The notes under the pieces: generated by a model
Told to the model about the DNA's origin: nothing
Database searches by the model: none
Seen by the model: the letters and a program-made list of their open reading frames with translations, nothing else
Shown here: positions 51,790 through 62,815 of the stretch, piece after piece
Layout of the letters: the number at the start of each line of letters is the position of its first letter
How positions within the stretch are numbered: position 1 is the stretch's first letter
Made by a program: the position numbers and the translations under genes
Source of the DNA: Bedellia somnulentella
Lineage: Eukaryota; Arthropoda; Insecta; Lepidoptera; Bedelliidae
Reading direction: 5' to 3'
Assembly (NCBI GenBank): GCA_963576735.1
Contig: OY755196.1
Location: 8,599,912-8,663,911, forward strand
DNA: 64,000 nucleotides

Positions 51790-52215
51790 ATGTAGCCTTT
51801 ATTATAGTGTCCCACTGCTGGGCAAAGGCCTCCCCCTGTTGAGTCCACACGTCCCGGCTCTGTGCCACCTCCGGCCACCCCGGCAGAAACTTATCTAGAT
51901 CGTCCCGCCAGCTCCGCCGCGGCCTGCCCCTACGCCGGTAACCGTCTTGTGGCACCCAGTCTGTAGCGATCTTCGCCCATCTGTCTGGTTGCATACGACT
52001 TATGTGACCGGCCCAGTTCCACTTTAGCTTGGTGGTTTGTGCACCCACATCAGCAATGCCAGTTTAGGAGCACAGTGTGGTGTTCCTTACGCGGTCAGTC
52101 TTGCGAACACTGAGAATGCTGCGCTCCATTGCTCGCTGGCAAACCTTGAGTTTGGACTTCTGAAGTTCTGTCAGTGACCAGGTCTGAGCGCCGTAGGTTA
52201 GGATAGGCAAGATAT
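51790..52215 (-). mobile_element. RTE family 2 LINE 3' fragment
   Basis: Minus frame KLKWNWAGHISRMQPDRWAK, RRRGRPRRSWRDDLDKF; upstream LPILTYGAQTWSLT in a shifted frame. About 65-70 percent like the copy at 39.2 kb by eye. Confidence 0.8.
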
Positions 52216-52291
52216 ATTATTATATATAATTTTAATTTTAATTAAATAATACGTTATTCGATTCAGTAAGATATTAGGATTATGTCTTCAC

Positions 52292-52535
52292 AAGCTGTTT
52301 AGTGTCGGCTTCGATTGGCAATACCCCATTTCTTCTCGTGGGTGTTAATGCGTAAGAGGCGACTAAGTTTATTGGGGCTTTTGAGGGGATTTTGTGCAAT
52401 GCGGTTGGAGACCCATCACGAAAAACCTTTACTTTTCGGTCTTTTCCCCACTCAAATTCCAAAAGTGGCTGAGGAATTTCTTATTTTGAAGCTATGGTTA
52501 CCCCTTCTAGGGATTTATAGCCGTGAGTATATGTA
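52292..52535 (+). mobile_element. SINE family 3
   Basis: Near full length, gctgtttagtgtcggcttcg to gccgtgagtatatgtacg. Confidence 0.8.
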
Positions 52536-52539
52536 CGTC

Positions 52540-53045
52540 TTCAAAGAGAACATCCCACTTTCGTGCTTCGTGGGGGCTCATCAAGTAGTTTAGTCCCACC
52601 CAAGTATTATCACGTGAGTAGTAGTTAGTCTGTCAACCCAAAATTGGGCAGCATGGTGGACTATGACCTCATCATCCTATTCAGGGTGGTTTTAGCCCCT
52701 CGGTAGGGACAATATGGGCTATGATATTAACGTTGTGAAGGGTAGATGTAATTTATCATATTTACCACGTAAGCCGGATTAACGGCTTATGTTAATATGA
52801 TTTTAAGTACCTAAGCCACAATTTTGGGGGCCATATTGCGCGTATTTCTAATCTCAAGCCCAATTGCGACAAACGTAATAAAAAAGATTCATTGCTCTCA
52901 CGGTTTATATCTTTAAAAGGTTGGCAGAGATACTGGTGATAATGCGATATTCTTTATGATAAATAAAAATGCTAATAGCTTTTAATTTCTGGTTACTGGC
53001 GTTAGATTACATTTTTATATCATATCATAACGACTGTCGCTTTTA
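52540..53045. other. Non-coding stretch with a possible LINE 3' piece
   Basis: gggcagcatggtggactatg acctc at 52647 recalls RTE 3' UTR sequence common in insects; otherwise nothing. Confidence 0.3.
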
Positions 53046-53060
53046 ATTAACTTCTTATTA

Positions 53061-53308
53061 CATACATACATATACTCACGGCTATAAATCCCAAGAAGGG
53101 GTAGCCAGAGCTAAGGAACTAGAAGTTCCTCAGCCACTTTTGGAAAGTTGAGTGGGGAAAAGATGGCAAAATAAAGGTTGTTGATGATGGGTCTCCAACT
53201 GCATCGCCCAAAAATCCCTTAAAAGCCCCAACACTGTTAGTCGCCTCTTACGTACACCCACCGGCAGAAATGAGGTAGTGTTATTCTAAGCCGACACTAC
53301 ACAGCAAC
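53061..53308 (-). mobile_element. SINE family 3, with exact 12-bp target duplication (reference copy)
   Basis: aacttcttatta at 53049-53060 and 53309-53320 flank the unit, fixing its length at 248 bp, 5' end gttgctgtgtagtgtcggct and 3' end cgtgagtatatgtatgtatg. Variable-length duplications and a simple-repeat tail show retrotransposition. Confidence 0.9.
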
Positions 53309-53480
53309 AACTTCTTATTAATATTATAAAAGTAACTATTGGTAGGATAGGTGGTCTTGGAATGAAAACACCTACAAATCAGGTAATTCAAACCTAAAGT
53401 TCATCCTTGGTGTCCCTAAATAGTGTGGCACAGGAACTAAAACTTATTATATTCACGCTAATATATTGCCACTGACAAAT

Positions 53481-53988
53481 CGCACTCTCAGAACGAAAGA
53501 GGCTCAAGTCAAAAATAGTGATATTGAGCAGCAATCATAGGGCCAGCGCTGACTGCCGGCATGGCATGGCAAAGGATTTCGGTACAGATATAGCATTTTT
53601 AATCTTATTACCATGAGTATAGAATTCATTTTACTTCATTTTGAACAACGATGTCGACGTTCTGTCCTACCGCGGCCTCCCTCGGCATCGTTGTGTCAAA
53701 ATGAATTCTATGTGCATGGTAATAAGATTAAAAATGCTATATCTGTACCTAAATCCTTTGCCATGCCATGCCGGCAGTCAGCGCCGGCCCTTAGAGAGGC
53801 ATAAAAAGTATGCTCTAAAACAAAGGCACTTATTGTTATAGGGACGGAAAATAGGCTATCCTGTTTTTTTAACAATAAGTGCCTTTGTTTTACTATTCAT
53901 CGGATAGAGCATACTTTTTTGTGCCTCTCTATGATTGTAACTCAATATTACTATTTTTGACTTGAGCCTCTTTCGTTCTGAGAGTGCG
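53481..53988. repeat. Three-hairpin foldback element
   Basis: Outer arms cgcactctcagaacgaaaga (53481-53540) and their complement (53930-53988). Inside are two further, separate hairpins side by side: 53541-53790 (arms ggccagcgctgactgccggc ... gccggcagtcagcgccggcc) and 53791-53931 (arms agagaggcataaaaagtatg ... gcatactttttt gtgcctct). Together they could fold into a three-way junction. No coding capacity. Confidence 0.8.
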
Positions 53989-53992
53989 AAAT

Positions 53993-54066
53993 ATTGACTC
54001 AGGATTCGAACTCACGCTCGCTCTAGCATTAGAAGCGGTGTTCATCTAACTAAGTAATCTTCAATC
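53993..54066 (-). mobile_element. tRNA-like SINE remnant
   Basis: On the minus strand, cttagttagatgaacaccgc (A-box-like) and gagttcgaatcctgagtcaa (B box). Similar to the piece at 37.8 kb. Confidence 0.45.
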
Positions 54067-54109
54067 ATTGAGTTAAAATCCTCAAAGGTACCTCTGAAAA
54101 TCGCGTGAA

Positions 54110-54348
54110 ATTTTCACCTGGTGTTCAGAGTACCCACGTTTTGCATGGACAGTATACTCACGTGATAGGGGGCAGGCCTATCGCCGTTTTGTACGAATAC
54201 ACTGTCATATGACTAAGAACAATTTAGCGTTATGATGTTTTCCCTCACATCACACACATCACAAACATGATGAACCACTCACAAATATGACTTTAGAAAA
54301 GATGCATTGGTGTAGGCCCGACCCGGAATTTAAACCCACGCCTGTCTG
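54110..54348 (-). mobile_element. SINE family 1, partial
   Basis: cacctggtgttcagagtacc to cgacccggaatttaaaccca; the A box and tail are missing. Confidence 0.7.
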
Positions 54349-54372
54349 TATGATACAGGGTAAAAACCTGTT

Positions 54373-54621
54373 ACATACATACATGTACTCACGGCTATAA
54401 ATCCCTAGATGGGGTAGCTAGGGAAAAGGAATTAGAAAATTCTCAGCCACTTTTGGAATTCAAGTGAGGAAAAGATGGTTAAATAAAGGTTGTTACTGAT
54501 GGGTCTCCAACCGCATCGCCCAAAATCCATTAAAAATCCCCAATACCCTTAGTCGCCTCTTACGTACACCCATGGGGAGAAAAAAGGTAGTGCTATTCTA
54601 AGCCGACACTACACAGCTCCT
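54373..54621 (-). mobile_element. SINE family 3, 12-bp target duplication
   Basis: taaaaacctgtt (54361-54372) and taaaaacctttt (54622-54633) flank it, one mismatch. Confidence 0.85.
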
Positions 54622-54661
54622 TAAAAACCTTTTAATACAGTATTTACTATACTAAACCGAA

Positions 54662-54909
54662 CATACATACATACATATGCTCACGGCTATAAATCCTTAG
54701 AAGGGCTAGCCAGAGCTAAGGAATTGGAAATTCCTCAGCCACGTTTGAAAATTTTAGTGGGGAAAGATGGCAAAGTAAAAGTTTTCGGTGATGGGTCTCC
54801 AACCACATCACCCAAAATTCCCTTAAAAGCTCCAAATCCGTTAGTCGCCTCTTACGTACACCCACCGGAAGAAATGAGGTAGTGTTATTCTATGCCGACA
54901 CTACACAGC
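54662..54909 (-). mobile_element. SINE family 3, 16-bp target duplication
   Basis: actatactaaaccgaa (54646-54661) and actacactaaaccgaa (54910-54925) flank it. Confidence 0.85.
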
Positions 54910-55331
54910 ACTACACTAAACCGAAGCCAGGAATAAATGCCAACCTAGTTGATAACTAACCTTACCTAACTTTCAACATTTAAAAGCTTTTCATTCACAA
55001 ATAGTCAATCCAATATTTATTAAGCTCAGTATAAAAGCTACAAAATATCTTTGACCCACATTGCTATTTCAGTATCAAAACGGTTCATTTTATTTCAGAC
55101 GATATCTGTGGGCGTTTCTGATGTAACTTTTAACTGTGGCCTTTGATCAATTTGGAATGGCGATATTTTGCTACATATTTCGATAATATGTACTAATAAG
55201 TCAATATTCTAATGTCAAATCAATTAGTGTCGAAAAGGCCAGAATAGCTGTGCATTTTGTTGTTTTTGTTCCTACGCGTTTGTATGGCAGTACTTTGTAT
55301 GAAGAATAAAAGAGCATTTATGAAAAGATTG

Positions 55332-55578
55332 CCGTGTAGTGTCGGCTTAGAATAGCACTTCCCCATTTCTGCCGGTGGGTGTACGTAAGAGGCGACTAAC
55401 GGTATTGGGGCTATAACGGATTTTTGGGCGATGCGGTTGGAGACTCATCACCAAAAACCTTTATTTTACCATCTTTTCCCCACTCAACTTTCCGAAAGTG
55501 GCTGAGAAATTTCTAATTCCTTAGCTCTGGCTACCCCTTCTAGGGATTTATAGGCGTGAGTATATGTATGTATGTATG
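55332..55578 (+). mobile_element. SINE family 3 inside an RTE fragment, about 75-bp flanking duplication
   Basis: 55257-55331 recurs at 55579-55654 (ttgttgtttttg ... aaaagattg) with about five differences. The duplicated part spans host sequence and the start of an RTE fragment. Confidence 0.8.
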
Positions 55579-55617
55579 TTTGTTGTTTTTGTCTCTACGT
55601 GTTTGTATGGCAGTGCT

Positions 55618-55715
55618 TTGTATGAAGAATAAAAGAGCATTTATGAAAAGATTGATGGATGTAAACGAAGCTAGAGAGGTTTGTCAGGATCTTACAAAAC
55701 GGGAACTAATGGCGT
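55618..55715 (+). mobile_element. RTE LINE 3' fragment
   Basis: MKNKRAFMKRLMDVNEAREV CQD, then a deletion to gggaactaatggcgtgg. Confidence 0.7.
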
Positions 55716-55756
55716 GGCTTATGTTTATATTGAGACTTTTATATAAATATATGTAG

Positions 55757-55972
55757 TCTCGGCTATAAATCCTTCAAAGGGGTAGCCAGAGCCTCAGAAT
55801 CAGGAAATTCTTTAACCACTTTTGGAAGTTGAGTGGGGAAAAGATTGTAAAATAAATGTTTTTGGTAATGGGTCTCCAACCGCATCGGTCAAAAATCACA
55901 TAAAAAGCCTCTTACGCTCACCTATGGGTATAAATGGGATAGTGTTCTTCTAAGCCGACAATACAAAGCATA
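55757..55972 (-). mobile_element. SINE family 3
   Basis: Lacks tail; gtctcggctataaatccttc to gccgacaatacaaagc, with a 20-base deletion before cctcttacg. Confidence 0.75.
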
Positions 55973-56284
55973 AAGCAAAGAACATTATTAGAAAATAGGC
56001 AATAAAAATTTAAGAAATGCTTATTTTTTAATATAAAACGTAATGGTATGCCACCAAGAAAGAAATTTGAAACTTATACCAAAGTACGATAAAAATATGT
56101 CTGATGGCATACTAAAGGGCTGAGATCTTAATTAGTGCAAAGTTCTCTTGTTAACCCTTATATTTAAATATTTTACATAACATAACATGTTAAACTAAAG
56201 TTTAAGATTTTACTAGTTTTAGATTTACATAGAAAGTACCTGAAGCTGAAGTTAAAAAGCTTCTTTAGCTTTTATGTATGTATG

Positions 56285-56452
56285 TAAAAATGGCTGGCGT
56301 CCGAAGTATGAAGAATAAAAGAGCATGTATGAAAAGATTAATGGATGTAAACGAAGCTAGAGAGGTTTGTCAGGATCGTACGAAGTGGCGATCGATAGTC
56401 TCTGCCTACCCCAATGGGAACTAATGGCGTGAGTATATGTATGTATGTTTAG
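56285..56452 (+). mobile_element. RTE LINE 3' fragment
   Basis: AGVRSMKNKRACMKRLMDVN to SAYPNGN and tatgtatgtatg. Confidence 0.8.
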
Positions 56453-56502
56453 CTTTTATAAGAAGACTGACCAAGACAAAAAATTTGTAAAGATAGATTT
56501 TA

Positions 56503-56562
56503 ACATATATGCTCACGTCTAAATCCTAAAGAGGGGTAGCCAGAGCCACGGAATTACAAACA
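56503..56562 (-). mobile_element. SINE family 3, tail-side fragment
   Basis: tatatgctcacgtctaaatc to gccacggaatta. Confidence 0.5.
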
Positions 56563-56780
56563 TATAAATTAACATTATTTTTTGATTCCCTGCCTACCTC
56601 TTTAATTCATAAGTTTACCAGTAAGCTCTCGACACTGAACAAATAAAAGTTAATATTAGATTCCGTTCGATCCCGAATATAGCTAGAAGTCAAACAAAGT
56701 TTTTGCATTAGTAGTGAAAATATTGTTATTCCGAAAAGGTTCGCGAATGAAAATAAGGTTTCTCCCGAAAGAAGGCCCGG

Positions 56781-56915
56781 CTAGTACGAGCGGTGTTTAA
56801 ACTAGTTATCGCGTGGGATAAAGCAGCCATCTCTTTCTTTACTCACTTTCTTAGTATGGTATACTGCCATCTCATTCTAACCGTTATCGTGTCGATAAAA
56901 TAGCGCTCATGCTTG
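56781..56915. mobile_element. Short MITE, second copy, inverted
   Basis: ctagtacgagcggtgtttaa to gtgtcgataaaatagcgctc; matches the reverse of 47477-47608 over its length; right end decayed. Confidence 0.5.
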
Positions 56916-57204
56916 CCTTCTGATCTCGACTATTTCGATCACATTCTTATTGGAAATGTGGTTTTCATTTTATTGGAATTATAGTATTGAGCTCAAGAAT
57001 GGTTCGAGTGTTATCCTTGTACGGTCAATCACCGTACATTTTGTACGATCGGCAGTTTACGCCGAATTATAGCATCAGGTTAGTTCGCATCTATCAGCTT
57101 CCATGTGTACTCATAATTGTGTTAAATCAGTAATTAAATCATTTTTCTTAATATCATCAGACTCTATCATTTAAAGACAGTACAAACCGTACAATCCTAT
57201 TAAT

Positions 57205-57316
57205 ATTACAACATAAACATAAACGTTCACGCCGAATATCCCCGAAGGGGTTGGCAGAGGTACTAATACTTCTGAACATCACGTGACTTTGTCACCTGGT
57301 GTTCAGAGTACCCACT
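57205..57316 (-). mobile_element. SINE family 1, 3' end
   Basis: acataaacataaacgttcac to ggtgttcagagtacccac. Confidence 0.7.
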
Positions 57317-57489
57317 GTACACAATATTACAAATGTGAAAGTTTAGATGTTTGGACGTTTGAGGTAAAAAACCTTCTCAATTACAAATTGTATTAAGTTC
57401 TAATTACCTAAATGTTTGTTTCTTTGTATTCTTAACTTAGTAAATATGTACATGTATAAGGTGAAGATCTTGATTAACTTGGAACATGT

Positions 57490-57612
57490 TAATTAATAAC
57501 TATACCATATGGGAATTCTGTCTCTCACACTACGGGCAACCCTTTTGAGAGACAGGTTCATAATATATTGTAATATGTTCTGATGTGCCAATAAATGTTT
57601 ATTTTTTTTAAT
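57490..57612 (+). mobile_element. Probable LINE 3' end with hairpin and polyadenylation signal
   Basis: ctgtctctca (57519-57528) and tgagagacag (57546-57555) form a 10-bp stem around an 17-base loop; AATAAA follows at about 57590 and a T-rich run. Family unknown. Confidence 0.35.
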
Positions 57613-57785
57613 TTTTTTTATATAAATGAAATTTAGCAAAATGCTAGATAATGATCCAAATTATAACATCTGATACTTTTCACCCCGGGATAATTTTACC
57701 AATAAAATATTCACGCCTGATTGAACTCAGAGTACCGGAACGCCTAAAGGGTCAGATAGTATCACTATAACTATAATATACATAG

Positions 57786-58138
57786 CAGCCTTGACAGATC
57801 AGTGGGAAGAACACCGCATATCGTGCAGAGGATAAGGGTTCAAATCCCGGGGCGGACCTACATCAATTTGTCTTTTCTAAAGAAATATGTGTGGTTAATT
57901 TATCATGGTTGTTAACGGGGAGGGAAAACATCGTGAGGAAACCTACATGGCTAAGTTGTGCTTAGTCATGTGGCAGTGTATTCGTTCAAAACGGCGATAG
58001 GCTTGTCTCCTATCACGTGAGTACACTGTCCAAGCAAAACGGGGTGTACTCTGAACACCTGTTTACAATGACTCGTGATGTTCAGAAGTATTAGTACCTC
58101 TGCCAACCCCATCGGGGATATACCTACGGCGTGAACGT
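57786..58138 (+). mobile_element. tRNA-derived SINE, family 1 (full plus copy)
   Basis: A box cagatcagtgggaagaacac and B box gggttcaaatcccggggcgg (57836-57855), body gcctgtctcctatcacgtga, end ggcgtgaacgttt. Confidence 0.8.
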
Positions 58139-58139
58139 T

Positions 58140-58524
58140 TGAGTTGATGACTACAAGGCTAAGACAAATTTCTTTCGTATTTTCCCTAACAAAAAGTACC
58201 TACTTGAAATTCAGCAAAATTAGGCCTTATAGATCCTTGAAAACGATATCAACTAATCTAGATAATATAACTTGATGGTCCTCAGAAGCCTTAACCGTTA
58301 TGGATTATACGTTATTACTTGACTCCGAGCTTTATTGAGGCTAGTGGATTACAAAACTTTTATAACTTAGCTTTTTTGAAGTTGAGGAAATGATTTATTT
58401 GACCCTATTAAAATATCACACATTATGTTCCCCCCGAAGGGATCATTCCTACTTAATATTTCACTACACTAGTTTGGGTTGGCAGACTAACGACTACTAC
58501 AAGGTAGTTAAGTAGTTTTACATG
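58140..58524. other. Non-coding stretch
   Basis: Nothing recognised. Confidence 0.4.
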
Positions 58525-58586
58525 TAAATAAAGGAAAGAAAAACTTCGACACAGACGGGGATTTCTTTCCTTTATTTATTAGTAAT
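58525..58586 (-). mobile_element. SINE family 2, collapsed snap-back copy
   Basis: aaataaaggaaagaaaaact then tttctttcctttatttatta: the two arms with most of the middle lost. Continues at 58711. Confidence 0.55.
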
Positions 58587-58709
58587 TTGCTGTGTAGTGT
58601 CGGCTTAGAATAGCACTACCCCATTTCGTCCGGTGGGTGTACGTAAGATTTCCTAGCTCTGGCTACCCCTTCAAGGGATTTATAGCCGTGAGTATATGTA
58701 TGTATGTAT
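58587..58709 (+). mobile_element. SINE family 3, internal deletion, inside SINE family 2
   Basis: ttattagtaat at 58576-58586 and 58711-58721 is the target duplication. About 125 bases of body are deleted (gtacgtaagatttcctagct). Confidence 0.85.
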
Positions 58710-58710
58710 G

Positions 58711-58760
58711 TTATTAGTAATAATCCCCACATGAGGTTTTCATGAATAAAAACATTCAAA
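58711..58760 (-). mobile_element. SINE family 2, end
   Basis: ttattagtaataatccccac atgaggttttcatgaa, as at 25610 and 43230. Confidence 0.5.
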
Positions 58761-58849
58761 TTAGTTTTACATGCCCTTACAAAACATGGAATGTTCTAAT
58801 CAAATTAAATGAAAATCAAGTAATTTAGCCTAAATGTAGATTGGATGGA

Positions 58850-58956
58850 TAGATGTTAGCCATCGTGAGAAAACCCTTAGTTGTACTTAGTCATGTGACA
58901 GTGTATTCGTACAAAAACAGCTATAGGCCTGCCCCTAATCACGTGCGCATACACAT
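58850..58956 (+). mobile_element. SINE family 1 fragment
   Basis: atgtgacagtgtattcgtac aaaaacagctataggcctgc; diverged. Confidence 0.6.
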
Positions 58957-59199
58957 TTTATTGGTATCACAATATCACGTGATGTACGGTTCAGTAGAAC
59001 CGACATTGCATTGTCAGCAGTTTTACAATTATATGTGTGTTTTATGTAAACTACGCCATTAATATCAGTTTGCGTGAAGAAAGCAACCCGCGCACTCTCA
59101 TTTATCATAGCAGCATAAGCAGATCAACTAAATATACGTAATTATCATAGCAAGAGTTCTATCATTTATCAGCATTAATTAAGTATAAGGTTCTATACC

Positions 59200-59276
59200 C
59201 TACACGTGTTATTCAGAAGTATTAGTAACTCTGTCAACCCCTTCGGGGATATATCTGCGGCGTGAACGTTTGAGTT
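59200..59276 (+). mobile_element. SINE family 1, 3' end
   Basis: cacgtgttattcagaagtat to ggcgtgaacgtttgagtt; shares the ggcgtgaacgtttgag end with the copy at 57786. Confidence 0.6.
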
Positions 59277-59342
59277 TAATCATTAATCCAGTGGTGGCAT
59301 TTTCGTAATTAGTTTGCCCAAGACAAATCATCAAAAACACGA

Positions 59343-59587
59343 TACATACATACATATACTCACGGCTATAAATCCCTAGAAGGGGTAGCCAAAGCTAAGG
59401 AATTCGAAATTCCTCAGCCAATTTTGGAAAGCTGAGTGGGGAAAGATGGTAAAATAAAGGTTGTTGGTGATGGGTCTCCAACCGGATCGCCCAAAAATCC
59501 CTTGAAAGCCCCAATACCGTTAGTCGCCTCTTTCGTACACCCACCGGAAGAAATGGGGTAGTGCTATTCTAAGCCGACACTACACGG
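59343..59587 (-). mobile_element. SINE family 3
   Basis: Full length; close to the family consensus. Confidence 0.85.
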
Positions 59588-59699
59588 CAAATTAAAATAA
59601 AGTCATCATTTTATCAAAGCAGCTCTATTAAAAGGTTTACAGGCGTCGTTTATGAATGAATCACTTACGTAAAAGCTCTTTACTATACTGTAGGTGACC

Positions 59700-59800
59700 T
59701 TTCAGTGTACCACGTGATTTCCGTTCACGCAACACGCTGTGATGACGCGAAGTGTGGGCGGCTTGGTATATTAAGGCTGCGTGGGTGGTTCTATAGCGTT
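59700..59800 (+). promoter_or_regulatory. Weak promoter-like block
   Basis: cacgtg (59711), gtgatgacgcg, then tatatta near 59767 in a G+C-richer context (ggcggcttggtatattaagg). No matching initiator or ATG-led exon found. Confidence 0.2.
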
Positions 59801-59846
59801 GATTTTATTACACAGATACTGCTTTAGGGGTTTGTAACTAAAAGGT

Positions 59847-60087
59847 ACATACATACATACATATACTCACGGCTATAAATCCTGAGAAGGGGTAGCCAGA
59901 GCTAAGGAATTAGAAATTTTTCAGCTACTTTTGGAAAGTTGTGGGGGGAAAAGATGGTAAAATAAAGGTTGTTGGTGATGGGTCTCCAACCGCATCGCCC
60001 AAAAATCCCCCAATACCGTTAGTCGCCTCTTACGTACACCCACCGGAAGAAATGGGGTAGTGCTATTCTAAGCCGACACTACACAGC
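59847..60087 (-). mobile_element. SINE family 3, 11-bp target duplication
   Basis: aactaaaaggt at 59836-59846 and 60088-60098. Confidence 0.9.
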
Positions 60088-60239
60088 AACTAAAAGGTAA
60101 AAGGACCATATTACTGAGAGAAGTTTTCTGTCTGCCTGTTCGTATGGTATCACACTTTATCACATGAACCGTGATGAGCACCTGATTATACTAGCTACCT
60201 AGCTGTAATTTGCATAACTACTGTATTTATATTCTAAGC

Positions 60240-60395
60240 AACATAACATAAACGTTCACGCCGTTTATACCCGAAGGGGTTGGCAGAGGTACCAATACTT
60301 ATGAACAACGTGACGGCGCCACCTAGTGTCCAAAGTAGGTACCCACGTTTTGCTTAGACAGTGTACTCACGTGATAGGGCGCAGGCCTATTCTAA
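60240..60395 (-). mobile_element. SINE family 1, partial
   Basis: acataacataaacgttcacg to cacgtgatagggcgcaggcc. Confidence 0.7.
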
Positions 60396-60784
60396 GCAAA
60401 TAGGAGTAAACTTAATTTTTCATGTGCTCGAATACGAAAAACGTTAAAAATATGCGACAAAAGATAGTTGTATTTCCCACAAGTATGTACTTATGTTGTT
60501 ATGATTCCAAATTTCCCACAAACAACCTAGTTTAGGATTTCAGTAATGATTATGTAAGTCTAAAAATTAGAATGTATTATGAAAGAAAAAGCGTGAAATA
60601 TCAGGAGAGCAATAAGTTAGTTCCGGAGACAAGCGAAGTGAAAGATATATGGGCTGTTTTGTAGATTAAAATTCACATCATGTCTTTGTAAATATTATAT
60701 GACATAAAGTATGTCGTGAAATATATACTAGGAATAATAATTTACATGAGTGTTTGTTATTTTTTAATCATTCGTAGTAGTAAT

Positions 60785-60975
60785 GCATACATACATACAT
60801 ACATATTCTCACGCCGTTAGTTCCCATTGGGGTAGGCAGAGACTATTGATCGCCACTTTGTACGATCCTGGCAAACCTCTCTAGCTTCATTCACATCCAT
60901 TAATCTTTTCATACATGCTCTTTTATTCTTCGTACTTCGGACACCTGCCTTTTTGAGCACATTTTCTATTTGATC
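60785..60975 (-). mobile_element. RTE LINE 3' fragment
   Basis: Tail catacatacatacatacata, then complement of IVSAYPNGN back to QIENVLKKAGVRS. Confidence 0.8.
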
Positions 60976-60989
60976 GTTTAAGTAGTAAT

Positions 60990-61163
60990 GCCTCCTTGAA
61001 ATATTACTACCCCTTTCTATCCACAGGTGTCGTAAGGGGCGGCTAAGGGTATTAGGGCTTTTTAGGTTATTGGACGATGCGGTTGAAGACCTATCACCAA
61101 CAACCTCTGTTTTACAATCTTACCCCCACATAACCTCGAAAAGTGGCTGATGTATGAAATTTC
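60990..61163 (+). mobile_element. SINE family 3, diverged, interrupted
   Basis: aatattactacccctttcta to aaaagtggctgatgta. The 3' end is at 61447-61495. Confidence 0.7.
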
Positions 61164-61446
61164 TTGGAGGATGAGGAAGCGTTTCGCTGTGCAGAGACCT
61201 TTCTATGTAAATGGTCAACTTATGTTGTTATTTTAAAAAAAAAGTTTTTTATTTTCTATCTTTGCTCTGTAATATGTTCTGTATTACATTGTTTTTTCTA
61301 TTATTATTATACATTTTTTCATGTTTTTTTTCCAATGTTGTTTGTGTCAATGCTTCTATTTTTCTTTTTATGTTTAACTGGATGTCTCTTGCTCATCTGT
61401 GCAGCGAATAAACGTCTCTCTTTCTTTCTTTCTTTCTCTTTCTTTC
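61164..61446 (+). mobile_element. LINE 3' end inserted in a SINE
   Basis: Ends of coding (DEEAFRCAETFLCKW), a T-rich 3' UTR, aataaacgtctc and a tttc-repeat tail. No reverse transcriptase present. The 95-codon frame here is low-complexity Phe/Leu and not a gene. Confidence 0.55.
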
Positions 61447-61495
61447 TCTGACTACCCCTTCTAGGGATTTATAGCCGAAAGTATATGTAATGACT
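61447..61495 (+). mobile_element. SINE family 3, 3' end of interrupted copy
   Basis: ctgactaccccttctaggga to agtatatgta. Confidence 0.7.
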
Positions 61496-61954
61496 GTTCT
61501 AAAATCTGCCGTGCATGCAAATTCTGTTTGAGATAAATACTTTACAATTCAAGCATACATACATATATAACAAGTAAAATAATATAAATTCAAAAGCAGA
61601 AACCTTACCACATGAATAGTTAAATCCGCTCTGCGATGCAAATATTTAAACTTCATAAAACTGTGTTGATTAATTCTAGAGGTTTTCGCAACCCGGATAG
61701 AAGGGGTATAATAATTCAGAATGCAAAATGAATTATGAATGCACTTTCGTATGTACGAGAGTTTTAATTAAAATCTTTGTAGAACTAAATTATTTTGTGG
61801 TAGCTCGTCGGTGAGTGTGTTTGCCTTGGATTAAAATGTTGGGGCTCGAATTCAGAAATTAAAAATCTTTGAAAAGATAAACCTAAAAACTAAAATTATG
61901 CCAAAACTGGGACACCTCGCATGTTCTACTTATATGTATCATTTTTGTTACCGA
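61496..61954. other. Non-coding stretch with a faint tRNA-like trace
   Basis: gtagctcgtcggtgagtgtg (61801) and ggggctcgaattcag (61840) are spaced like A and B boxes. Otherwise nothing. Confidence 0.25.
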
Positions 61955-61957
61955 GTA

Positions 61958-62202
61958 TAGTGCCGGCTTAGAATGTCGCTACCCCTTTCTACCCACGGAT
62001 GTCGTAAGAGGCGACTAAGGGTATTGGGGCTTTTTATTGGATTTTTGGGCGATGCGGTTGGAGACCCATCACAAAAAACCTTTATTTTTACCATCTTTTC
62101 CCTTACTCAACTGCCAAAAGTGGCTGAGGAATAAGTAATTCCTTAGCTCTGGATACCCCTTCTAGGGAAATATAGCTGTGAGTATATGTATGTATACGTA
62201 TG
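61958..62202 (+). mobile_element. SINE family 3
   Basis: Full length but diverged at the 5' end (tagtgccggcttagaatgtc). Confidence 0.8.
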
Positions 62203-62317
62203 CAAGAAAATATCTATTTTCATTTATTTTATACATATTTCCACCCTCGACTTCATAAATTGGCAAAGGAATTTATGTTTTTTATGCTCTAACTACCTTT
62301 GTTTCATATATATTGAT

Positions 62318-62526
62318 TTACATACATACACATAACGGCTATAAATCCCTAAAAGGGGTAGTCAGAACTTGAGAATGAAAAAAATCTTCTTTTGGAAGTT
62401 AAGTGGGGAAAAGATTATGAAATTATGTTTGGTGATGAACAACATCTTTAAAAGCCCTTATACCCTTAGTCACCTCTGATGATCACCCGCAGGTAATCCT
62501 ATTCTCAACCGACACTACACTGCAAT
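62318..62526 (-). mobile_element. SINE family 3
   Basis: Several short deletions; ends ccgacactacactgca. Confidence 0.75.
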
Positions 62527-62815
62527 TTTTTGGTGTTTTTATAGCCATGAATATATGTATATTTTTACATACAAATACTCATCTTTACCATTCGTTTATA
62601 TCAGCATTCGCTGTAAATATTGATTTCCATTATTACGATAAACGCTAATCTATCATCCTTCTCTAACATTTATCAATCTTTTCACAGATGTCCTTTTGTT
62701 ATGATCAGTGCCAATATCTCTTTTCTATTCCGATAAAAGACGTTAGTTCAGGTTATCCTTTTTTCAAATAACAACCTAACGAATAGTAAACTGTATTATT
62801 ATTTTGTATTTTTAG

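Noticed and set aside
57786..57860. Functional tRNA gene on the plus strand
   Set aside because: The sequence continues into the shared SINE body and tail.
61164..61451. 95-codon frame as a membrane protein
   Set aside because: Phe/Leu run comes from a T-rich LINE 3' end; low complexity.
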